From Acinetobacter bouvetii DSM 14964 = CIP 107468 (GTDB taxonomy: Bacteria > Pseudomonadota > Gammaproteobacteria > Pseudomonadales > Moraxellaceae), in the NCBI RefSeq assembly GCF_000368865.1, contig NZ_KB849729.1, positions 1 to 64,000 of the forward strand: a stretch of DNA of 64,000 bases, read 5' to 3'. The position numbers and the translations under genes were made by a program. Positions 56,958 through 64,000 of the stretch are shown here, piece by piece. The notes under the pieces were generated by a model. It did not search any database. It was not told the DNA's origin and saw nothing but the letters and a program-made list of their open reading frames with translations. Each line of letters opens with the position of its first letter. The stretch's first letter is position 1.

Positions 56958-58286
56958 ATGAAAGTAAAAGCAATTTTAATGGGGCTATGCATCATATTTG
57001 CAGCGCCAGCGATGGCTGCAGAGAATACAGCTGCAAATATTCAAGAAATCCGCATTTCGCTGGATAGTGTCTGGGTCATTTTAGGCGGTATTTTAGTCTT
57101 TTTCATGCAGGCTGGATTTGCCTTAATTGAAAGCGGTTCGGTCCGCAGTAAAAATACTGTCAATGTTCTGATGAAAAACTATATGGATACGTGTCTAGGC
57201 GGATTAGTGTTTTGGCTGGTCGGCTTTGGCATTATGTTCGGTGTCAATCACAGCGGTTTTTTTGGGCAAAGTCATTTTGCGCCGAATAATTTAGATGACT
57301 GGAATTGGAATTTGCTGTTTTTCCAAATGATGTTTGCGGCTACCGCAACCACGATTGCCAGCGGCGCAATGGCAGAGCGCATTCACTTTGTGGCTTATGT
57401 GGTGAGCGCGACGATTGTGAGTGGCTTAATTTACCCAGTCTTCGGCAGCTGGGCGTGGGGTAGTTTATTTGGCGGTGAGGGGTGGCTGAAAGCGCTGGGC
57501 TTTATCGATTTTGCCGGCTCAACGGTGGTTCATTCGATTGGCGGCTGGGTGGCGCTGGCTGGCCTGATTGTTCTGGGCCCCCGTTTAGGCCGTTTTGGCC
57601 GGGATGGCAAAAGCCACTATTTGCCAGGGCATAATTTAACATTAGTTGCCTTGGGCGGTTTTGTCTTGTGGCTGGCCTGGTTCGGCTTTAACGCAGGCTC
57701 AACCATTCAAGCCAATGTCAGCATTGGGCGTATTGCGCTGAATACCCATCTGGCGGCCTGCGCGGGGGCCACAGCCTATATGGCGCTTTGCCTGATCCGC
57801 AAAAAAGCGATTTTAATCCGCAGCACCATTAATGCTTCTTTAGGCGGCCTTGTGGCAATTACGGCTGGCTGCGCCAGCATGACGCCTGTTTTCGCCATTT
57901 GCACAGGCTTAATTGCCGGATTGCTGGTGACTGTTGTGCCGGTACTGATGGAACAATTTAAAATTGATGATGTGGTGGATGCGGTTGCTGTGCATGGCTT
58001 TTGCGGTGCTTGGGGCACCATTGCAGCCGGTATTTTTCTTGAAAACAAGATGTTTAATGGTGCCGTGATTTCAATTCAATGCCTGGGCGTCATGGCTGCT
58101 TTCCTTTGGGGCTTTGGTGTTGCCTTTATTGTTTTTAAAGTGCTGGACAAAGTGCTGGGCGGGCTGCGGGTCAGCAAACAGTATGAACAGCGCGGGCTGG
58201 ATTACACCGAACATGCAGAGCTGTCTTATCCTGAATTTCAGAAAGATGTCACTTTTGAAACTGATGGCATGACCCAGCGTCATTAA
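56958..58286 (+). CDS. amtB: Ammonium transporter
   Basis: 442 residues with a signal peptide (MAAENTA) and eleven helices. The twin-His pore is visible as VVHSIGGW and AVHGFCGAWG. 'GFALIESGSVRSKN' and the 'FFQMMFAATATTIASGAMAER' block are signature. No glnK precedes it; instead an unknown helical protein gene follows 28 nt later. Confidence 0.95.
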   Translation: MKVKAILMGLCIIFAAPAMAAENTAANIQEIRISLDSVWVILGGILVFFMQAGFALIESGSVRSKNTVNVLMKNYMDTCLGGLVFWLVGFGIMFGVNHSGFFGQSHFAPNNLDDWNWNLLFFQMMFAATATTIASGAMAERIHFVAYVVSATIVSGLIYPVFGSWAWGSLFGGEGWLKALGFIDFAGSTVVHSIGGWVALAGLIVLGPRLGRFGRDGKSHYLPGHNLTLVALGGFVLWLAWFGFNAGSTIQANVSIGRIALNTHLAACAGATAYMALCLIRKKAILIRSTINASLGGLVAITAGCASMTPVFAICTGLIAGLLVTVVPVLMEQFKIDDVVDAVAVHGFCGAWGTIAAGIFLENKMFNGAVISIQCLGVMAAFLWGFGVAFIVFKVLDKVLGGLRVSKQYEQRGLDYTEHAELSYPEFQKDVTFETDGMTQRH

Positions 58287-58314
58287 ACCAAGCACTCTTT
58301 TGAGGGGGGACAGT

Positions 58315-58932
58315 ATGAGCAGTGAAATTTTAAATCTGATGCAGCGCCGCCAAGCCATTGAGCGCGGCTTGCAGCAATATTTCAATGGCACAATGCTGGA
58401 ACGGGTTTTAGCGCATTGGGAGCAGCAATACAGCGCAAAGCCGGCATTTGTTTTAAACCGTTTTCTCAGTGAAATCTGTACGACTGAAGAGTTGCGCCAT
58501 TCCCGCAAGGACATGCTGCGCCAAGTGCTTCAGGCGTTATCTGAAATGGAAAAACAAGAACTGCTGCAGGGCGTGCAGCAAGCCAAGCCTGCTGTTGAAG
58601 ATGAATTGATTTCTGTTGAACTTATTGATGCTTTCAGCCGGTTTATTGCTTTTGTGCTGGATGCTGTTGCCGTGAAAGATTTGACCGATTTTGAGCAGGA
58701 AATTCAGCAGCAGCTGCAGCAGAAAGGATTTGCGCAGCATTCCAATGAGGCGCTTGGCAGTCCAGAATTTGCAGCTTCACTGCCGATATCCAGCTATGCA
58801 TTTATTATTACTGCATTTTATGAAATTTTTTGCGAATTCTATGGGCCCATGCGCGCAGACCAGGTCTATGCGCAAAGCAAGCTGAAAATTAAGTCGCTTT
58901 ATCCTGATGTAGATTTGCATCAGCTGCTGTAA
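58315..58932 (+). CDS. Hypothetical helical protein linked to amtB
   Basis: 205 residues, all helical by composition, with no membrane segment. A strong GAGGGGGGA ribosome site is 4 nt before the ATG at 58315. Co-transcribed with amtB and followed by a terminator. Family not recognised; the linkage hints at a role in ammonium control. Confidence 0.78.
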   Translation: MSSEILNLMQRRQAIERGLQQYFNGTMLERVLAHWEQQYSAKPAFVLNRFLSEICTTEELRHSRKDMLRQVLQALSEMEKQELLQGVQQAKPAVEDELISVELIDAFSRFIAFVLDAVAVKDLTDFEQEIQQQLQQKGFAQHSNEALGSPEFAASLPISSYAFIITAFYEIFCEFYGPMRADQVYAQSKLKIKSLYPDVDLHQLL

Positions 58933-58942
58933 ATAGCCGGCA

Positions 58943-58977
58943 ATAAAAAAGCGGTCATGATTGACCGCTTTTTTTAG
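58943..58977. terminator. Bidirectional terminator
   Basis: AAAAAAGCGGTCA-TGA-TTGACCGCTTTTTT type hairpin between the convergent amtB operon and rsfS. Confidence 0.92.
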
Positions 58978-58986
58978 ATTTGCTGC

Positions 58987-59388
58987 TTAAGCGACAGACT
59001 CAGGAGATGTGCGCCAAAGGCTTTCCAAATCATAGAATTTTCGCGCTGCCGGCAGCATCACGTGCACAACAACAAAACCGAGGTCAATCAGAATCCACTC
59101 AGCATCACGTTCGCCTTCAACACCAATAGGACGGAAGCCAGCTTTGCGGGCTTCTTCAGCAACATTGTCTGCAAGAGATTTGATATGGCGGGTAGATGTA
59201 CCGCTGGCAATCACGATTGCGTCTGATACATTACTGATTGAGCTGACATCAAGCTCAACAATTTCTTTTGCTTTTACATCTGCAAGTGCTTCACGTACAA
59301 CTTCAAGGCAAGCCTGTACGTCTTTCTTTTGGGTATTAAGAGTTAGATCGTGAGAATTAGAAGCGCTGGGCGATGGTTCTAAATTCAT
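58987..59388 (-). CDS. rsfS: Ribosome silencing factor RsfS
   Basis: 133 residues. 'ALADVKAKEIVELDVSSISNVSDAIVIASGTSTRHIKSLAD' and 'EWILIDLGFVVVHVMLPAARKFYDLESLW' identify RsfS/YbeB, which binds uL14 and blocks subunit joining in starvation. About 20 extra residues precede the domain; ATG at 59418 would add ten more. Confidence 0.94.
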   Translation of the reverse strand: MNLEPSPSASNSHDLTLNTQKKDVQACLEVVREALADVKAKEIVELDVSSISNVSDAIVIASGTSTRHIKSLADNVAEEARKAGFRPIGVEGERDAEWILIDLGFVVVHVMLPAARKFYDLESLWRTSPESVA

Positions 59389-59479
59389 GGAGGGTCTGAT
59401 TTCCTGACAATTATTCATGCTCTAATATAGCGGTTTTAGCGCTGAATTTCAAATCAGCGCCATATTTTGACCAAAGAAT

Positions 59480-60259
59480 TTATGCAAAGTATTTGTCTTT
59501 CCACGCAAAAGTTTTTTCGGAGGCTTGGCTCGGGCGGTATTCTGCAGCGGTATAGCCTGCATAGCGGCTTTGCTTCAGCCAGCTGAATATCGCCGCATAA
59601 TCTATTTTCCCTGTACCTGGCTCGTGGCGCGCAGGGCAGTCTGCAAACTGGATATGTCCAATAGAATCAATGTTTTCTTGCAATCCTTCCAAGACATCCT
59701 CACCCATCATGGCCATATGGTAACAGTCATACTGCATCTTCAGGGCCGGGTGTCTGACGGCTTCAAGAATCTCTTGCGCCTGCGCGATATTTTGTATCAA
59801 AAAACGCGGCATATCGGTGCCGTTAATCATTTCAAATACCGGCCGAATACCATGCGAGTTGAACATCTGGCAGGCCATTTTCAGGTTGGATGCAAGGGTG
59901 TTGAGGCAGGGGAGCAAATCCGCATCGTGCGGCTGCTTGCCAGCCAGTATATTGACACTTGGAACCTGCAGCGCTTTGGCATAGGCGATAGCTTGCTCTG
60001 CGGCCTGATGGAATGCTATTTCTTTGCCGGGAATGCCAGCCAATCCATTGCCGCCCTGCATGAGATCTCCGGCAGGCACATTGATTAGGCAAAGGCCTAA
60101 ATTATGCACTGTCAGCTGAGTTTGAATCTGTTCAATGCTCAACTCATAAGGAAACTGAATTTCGACATGGTCAAATCCCTGAGCGCGCGCTAAGGCAAAA
60201 CGCTCGATCAGCGGCACTTCGGTAAAAATCATTGAGAGATTAACGGCGAGTTTGATCAT
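59480..60259 (-). CDS. hyi: Hydroxypyruvate isomerase family protein
   Basis: 259 residues, a TIM-barrel of the xylose isomerase-like family. MIKLAVNLSMIFTEVPLIERF at the start, 'FEMINGTDMPRF', 'KMQYDCYHMAMM' and 'HIQFADCPARHEPGTGKIDY' supply the Glu/Asp/His metal site of Hyi. AAGGAG precedes the start at 60259. Followed upstream by glxR on the same strand; together they fit glyoxylate/tartronate semialdehyde metabolism. Confidence 0.92.
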   Translation of the reverse strand: MIKLAVNLSMIFTEVPLIERFALARAQGFDHVEIQFPYELSIEQIQTQLTVHNLGLCLINVPAGDLMQGGNGLAGIPGKEIAFHQAAEQAIAYAKALQVPSVNILAGKQPHDADLLPCLNTLASNLKMACQMFNSHGIRPVFEMINGTDMPRFLIQNIAQAQEILEAVRHPALKMQYDCYHMAMMGEDVLEGLQENIDSIGHIQFADCPARHEPGTGKIDYAAIFSWLKQSRYAGYTAAEYRPSQASEKTFAWKDKYFA

Positions 60260-60298
60260 GCAGGACTCCTTGCGCAACGGCGGTATAAATTCAGCTTA

Positions 60299-61174
60299 TC
60301 AGGATTCGCGCTGTTCTACATGCTGAATGACCGTAGATAGATCTTTTTCCGCAAAACCATTCGCCTGATGATTTTGCAGCTGCCGCAGCGCCAGCTCGGC
60401 AACAGGAATTTTCAGCTGATGCGAAGCCGCCAGCTGAACCGCATTATTCAAGTCTTTAGCGAGTGTTTGCACTTTCCACTGCACAGGCTCAAATGTATGG
60501 GACGCCATGCGGGGGGCTAAAATTTGAAAAGGCTTTGAATCGGCAAATCCGCCAGCCAGCGCTGGGGCTAGTAAGGCGGTGTCTACGCCGGCTTGTCCTG
60601 CCAAGGCAACGGCTTCAGCAATTAAGGCGCTGTTGGCGGCGACAATCAGCTGGTTGCAGATTTTAGTCGCTTGTCCTGTGCCTGTGCCGCCCATGCGGGT
60701 CACGCGCTGCGACAGCACATTATATATTAGAGTTAAATCTTGAATGGTTTGCGCATGGCCGCCGGCAAAAATGACTAAGGTGCCTTGCTCTGCGCCTGCT
60801 GTGCCGCCAGAGACGGGCGCGTCAATCCAGATGACTTTCTTCTGTTTTGCCTGTTCCGCCAACTGCAAGGTTAGTGAGACAGACAGACTGGAAAAATCGA
60901 CAATAACCTGTTCTGCTTTCAAGAAGGGCTCAATGAGCGCATACACGGAAGCGGCTGCCGCATCATCCGCCAGGCAGGTCAGAATGAGCGGATACGCTCC
61001 AATATCCTTCAGCGCAAGCTGAGCCGCGCCCATATCGATCAGTTCATCGCACGCGCTGGCTGTGCGGTTCCATACTGCAACGTCAAAACCCGCCTGAATT
61101 AAACGGGCGGCCATGCGGCTGCCCATCAGGCCCATGCCTAAGAATGCAATTTTGCTGCTGCGGTCAAAACTCAT
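60299..61174 (-). CDS. glxR: Tartronate semialdehyde reductase-like oxidoreductase
   Basis: 291 residues, 3-hydroxyisobutyrate dehydrogenase superfamily. IAFLGMGLMGSRMAARL is the NAD(P) motif, 'DAPVSGGTAGAEQGTLVIFAGG' the substrate loop, and 'TGQATKICNQL' carries the catalytic Lys. With hyi next to it, a 2-hydroxy-3-oxopropionate reductase is the best guess; no glyoxylate carboligase (gcl) is present here. Confidence 0.85.
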   Translation of the reverse strand: MSFDRSSKIAFLGMGLMGSRMAARLIQAGFDVAVWNRTASACDELIDMGAAQLALKDIGAYPLILTCLADDAAAASVYALIEPFLKAEQVIVDFSSLSVSLTLQLAEQAKQKKVIWIDAPVSGGTAGAEQGTLVIFAGGHAQTIQDLTLIYNVLSQRVTRMGGTGTGQATKICNQLIVAANSALIAEAVALAGQAGVDTALLAPALAGGFADSKPFQILAPRMASHTFEPVQWKVQTLAKDLNNAVQLAASHQLKIPVAELALRQLQNHQANGFAEKDLSTVIQHVEQRES

Positions 61175-61262
61175 GCTGTCCCTCTGCCTATCCGTCAATT
61201 TAGAATCAGCAGAGGATTTGATTCCGCTGATTTATGCTGTTTGTTCTGTGCGCTGTTTGGGC

Positions 61263-62051
61263 TTATCGATATTGGCGCGGTAAAAATTGAACGTCTGGGT
61301 TCTTGTCCTTTTTGCGCGCAAGCTTGCTGTTTTTGCCCAGCAGCAGTTTCAGCTGCCAGATTTTTTCCAAGCGCAGGGATTTATTGGGAGAATGCTCCAT
61401 TGCGTCCAATACGCGCTTGACCGCAGCCAGCGCATCAGGAGAACGGTTCAGCATTTCTGCGGCTAAAGCCTGCGCCTGCGTCAGCGGCGATTTATTCAGG
61501 TGGGTCACTAAGCCAATGTCTTTGGCATAGCGGGCATCAAAAATACGCGCAGTCAGTGTCAGCTCTTTGGCTAAATCCAATCCAATGATGCCTTTAATGG
61601 AGCGGGTAAGTCCCATATCCGGCACGAGTCCCCAGCGGCTTTCCATAATGGACATTTGCGTGCTGGGATGCGCAATGCGGATATCTGCAGCCAGCGCCAG
61701 CTGCATGCCTGCGCCAAAACAGAAACCTTCAATGGCGGCAATCACAGGAACGGGCAATTCCTGCCAAACTAAAAATGCTTTTTGAAAGAGGCTTTGGCCT
61801 GGTTTAATCAGTTCCCAAGCGGCATAAGCGGTATTTTTAGGGTCGTTTAAATCGGTGAGGTCAATGCCTGCGCTGAAGACTTGCGCTTCACCGGTCAAAA
61901 TGACACAGCGGATGGAGCGGTCTTTTTTGATTAAATTGGCAATACGCACCAGTTCTTTCAATAATGCAAAACTCATTGCATTGCGCTTATCGGGGCGGTT
62001 TAAAGTGACCGTTGCAATGCCGTTGCTTTTTTCCAGTTTAACCAGTGCCAT
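61263..62051 (-). CDS. Enoyl-CoA hydratase/crotonase family protein
   Basis: 262 residues. 'VTLNRPDKRNAMSFALLKEL', 'FSAGIDLTDL' and 'IEGFCFGAGMQLALAADIRIA' are the crotonase oxyanion blocks, and 'MESRWGLVPDMGLTRSI' follows. The full domain is present. Substrate unknown; not an obvious part of the hyi-glxR unit though on the same strand. Confidence 0.92.
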   Translation of the reverse strand: MALVKLEKSNGIATVTLNRPDKRNAMSFALLKELVRIANLIKKDRSIRCVILTGEAQVFSAGIDLTDLNDPKNTAYAAWELIKPGQSLFQKAFLVWQELPVPVIAAIEGFCFGAGMQLALAADIRIAHPSTQMSIMESRWGLVPDMGLTRSIKGIIGLDLAKELTLTARIFDARYAKDIGLVTHLNKSPLTQAQALAAEMLNRSPDALAAVKRVLDAMEHSPNKSLRLEKIWQLKLLLGKNSKLARKKDKNPDVQFLPRQYR

Positions 62052-62179
62052 GCTTAAAAACTCTTATTTTTGACTTGCTTTGAGCATAGCATGAGGCTTC
62101 ATTCTATTCATGACAGCACAGTCACAAATTGCAGGCTGCATCGTCACTGCGCAGATAAAGCCAGGCGTCAGCGTATGCT

Positions 62180-64000
62180 TTAGGGTTCAGGTTTATTTAA
62201 AATCTGCAGGGACGCATGCTGGACTTGAGCAATCACATTTTTCAGCTCGTCTAAACGGTTGAGGACTTCCTGCACAAAAGCATCATCCGCTTTGCGGCGT
62301 TCTTTGCGCAAGGTTGATACGAACTGCTCAAAACCGCCCGTCGCGTCCTGCAGCGCCGGAGCCCCAACGTAGCGGGTTGCGCCGTACAGGCGGTGCAGCA
62401 CGTGCTCGAGCTGCGGATAGTCTTCCAGTTCAATCAGCTGCTCGATTTCATGCAGCTCCTGATCGAAGCTGTCATTCAGCATTTTCAGCAAATCAGTCGC
62501 TAAATCTTCTTTATTGGCGGCCAAATGAAGGCTTTGCTGCCAGTCTAAAATATTGGGGTCAAGCGCATCAATCACCGCAGTGCGCTCTAAAATCGGCACT
62601 TTTTTGAAGTTTTCGGTCGTCCAGTGAGTGAGTATCTGGATGATCTGCTCCATTTGAATTGGCTTGGTGACATAGTCATCCATGCCCACCTGCAGCAGTT
62701 TTTTCTTTTCATCTGACAGTGCATGCGCGGTTAGGGCAATAATTGGCAGGCGCTTATGATTTTCAAAGGTTGACTCCAGTGAGCGGATGGCGCGGGTGGT
62801 GTCAACGCCAGACATGACGGGCATTTGAATATCCATAAAGACTAAGTCAAAGGCTTTAAGTCCTTGTTCATAGCGCGATTGGATGATTTCGATGGCTTCC
62901 TGTCCGCTCAGCGCTTTGGTTGTGGTGACATTCAGCTCAGACAGCAGCGCCTCTAAAACAATCAGGTTGGGCAGATGATCATCGACGGCTAAAATATGCA
63001 GGCCTTGGCCATTAAAGTCTTCGTGCTCATTTTCGTCAAATACAGCTTCATTGCCAAGCAACTGAATCAACGCGCTGCGGCTCAGCGGCTGGTGCAGCGG
63101 GCGGGCGCGGTATTCGGTCAGCATGCCTGGATCAAGCAGCATCTGATAGCCGTATACGGCTAAATGGCCTGTATAGCGGCTGCGGATTTCCTTCAGCATG
63201 GCTTCTGTGTCACCGCTGTGATCGACGATCAGCCACGTATTTTCAGCATGGCGCAGCTGGTTCAGCCGGCTGAACAAATCTAAAATGGACTGCGCTTCAA
63301 TATGCTGCACAGCATAATTTTCTAAATAATGGCGCAGTACATTGGCAGTGGCCGGGTGGGCTAAATAAGACACCACTTGGGTATTGCTAAATTGAGGCAG
63401 CGGAGTTTCTTCTTCATCATTCACGGTAAACATTGCCGTGAACCAGAAGGTTGAGCCTTTTTCAGTCGGCGCGCGCTCTTGGTTGTCTTCAAAGCCAATC
63501 TGGCCATGCATCAGGCTGACCAGCTGTTTGGAAATGGCCAAGCCTAAGCCCGTGCCGCCAAATTGGCGGGTCACGGATGCATCGCCCTGCGAGAAGGATT
63601 CAAACAGCTTTTTGCGGTCTGTGCCGCTGAGGCCGATGCCGCTGTCCTGTACGCTGAAATGCAGCAGGCATTGTTCGATATCATCATGTTCGATGCGCAC
63701 GCGGACAATAATTTCACCGTCAGGTGTAAATTTGATGGCATTGGAAATTAAGTTGGTCAAAATCTGCTTAAAACGCAAAGCGTCGCCAATGACATGTTTC
63801 GGCACATTGTCAGCATAATAGAAGGTCATGTTGATGTGTTTTTGCGCCGCCAGTGGCGACAGCATATCCATGACATCAAATACCGCTTCTTCTAAGTCAA
63901 ACGGAGCGGTTTCCAGCTCCAGTTTGCCGGCATCAATTTTGGAAAAATCCAAAACATCATTGATCAGCGCCAATAAATGCGCAGAAGACTTGCGGATGGT
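62180..64000 (-). CDS. gacS: Hybrid sensor kinase, GacS/BarA type (N-terminus beyond window)
   Basis: The last 607 codons are visible and the frame stays open to 64000. Order: end of the HisKA helix (LINDVLDFSKIDAGKLE), HATPase (N-box LISNAIKFTPDGEI, GIGLSGTDRKKLF, GGTGLGLAIS), a degenerate receiver, an intact receiver (VDDHLPNLIVLEAL, phospho-Asp in FMDIQMPVMSG, ALTAHALSDEKKK), and an HPt domain with 'HVLHRLYGATRYVGA'. A tripartite BarA/GacS-like kinase. Sensor and phospho-His lie outside. Confidence 0.9.
   Translation of the reverse strand, partial: TIRKSSAHLLALINDVLDFSKIDAGKLELETAPFDLEEAVFDVMDMLSPLAAQKHINMTFYYADNVPKHVIGDALRFKQILTNLISNAIKFTPDGEIIVRVRIEHDDIEQCLLHFSVQDSGIGLSGTDRKKLFESFSQGDASVTRQFGGTGLGLAISKQLVSLMHGQIGFEDNQERAPTEKGSTFWFTAMFTVNDEEETPLPQFSNTQVVSYLAHPATANVLRHYLENYAVQHIEAQSILDLFSRLNQLRHAENTWLIVDHSGDTEAMLKEIRSRYTGHLAVYGYQMLLDPGMLTEYRARPLHQPLSRSALIQLLGNEAVFDENEHEDFNGQGLHILAVDDHLPNLIVLEALLSELNVTTTKALSGQEAIEIIQSRYEQGLKAFDLVFMDIQMPVMSGVDTTRAIRSLESTFENHKRLPIIALTAHALSDEKKKLLQVGMDDYVTKPIQMEQIIQILTHWTTENFKKVPILERTAVIDALDPNILDWQQSLHLAANKEDLATDLLKMLNDSFDQELHEIEQLIELEDYPQLEHVLHRLYGATRYVGAPALQDATGGFEQFVSTLRKERRKADDAFVQEVLNRLDELKNVIAQVQHASLQILNKPEP

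Overview
The window looks like the chromosome of an Acinetobacter species. The evidence is the rRNA operon layout (16S - tRNA-Ile - tRNA-Ala - 23S - 5S), the order of the core genes, and the protein character (MnmC, YciB/YciI, CoaBC, split PntAA/PntAB/PntB, GacS-type kinase). This is inference from recognisable families; no database search was possible.

Layout. 1-4990: 3' two-thirds of 16S, two tRNAs, 23S, 5S and a strong terminator. 5057-22990: core chromosome with a dihydrolipoamide dehydrogenase-like flavoprotein, a large Ig-repeat lipoprotein, an overlapping operon of two DUF442 proteins plus an unlisted 34-residue lipoprotein, hydrolase-trxC-thioesterase, YajQ, a rhodanese, mnmC, yciI/yciB, a PHP phosphoesterase, a bestrophin, radC, coaBC, cytochrome b562 and dusA.

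22937-48795: a genomic island of about 25.9 kb inserted in the 5' end of dusA. It is bounded by a 17-bp direct repeat, and the original first 28 codons of dusA are stranded at the far end (48763-48849). The left, very AT-rich part carries a tyrosine integrase, a PrtN-like regulator, two Gp2 (YagK/YfjJ)-type replication proteins and a truncated third copy. Next come a zinc-ribbon protein and a cassette of small secreted, lipo- and membrane proteins, then a structured, probably RNA-encoding segment (31262-31412), then an ICE/plasmid-type trio (DUF932, YqaJ exonuclease, RDF-like protein), each preceded by its own terminator hairpin. The cargo follows: a CadR-controlled CDF transporter with FeoA and FeoB, then an arsenic cluster (arsC, arsR, LMW-type arsC, acr3, arsH, trxB, arsO, MFS, a second arsO-like gene and a second arsR), then a DUF6161 membrane protein. 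Just inside the right end lies the first 24 codons of prfC, a target of SXT/R391-type elements, which suggests a composite history.

48850-64000: core chromosome again, with a lipoprotein, a HEPN-like protein, MFS and EamA transporters, pntAA-pntAB-pntB, an ammonium channel, rsfS, glyoxylate-type genes (hyi, glxR), a crotonase and the C-terminal two-thirds of a GacS/BarA-like hybrid kinase running off the window.

The island genes plausibly work as follows. The integrase and PrtN-like protein move or control the element, and the Gp2-like proteins may replicate it. The cargo removes Cd/Zn/Pb (CDF) and arsenic: arsenate is reduced by two different reductases, arsenite is exported by Acr3, and ArsH, ArsO and TrxB supply redox chemistry.
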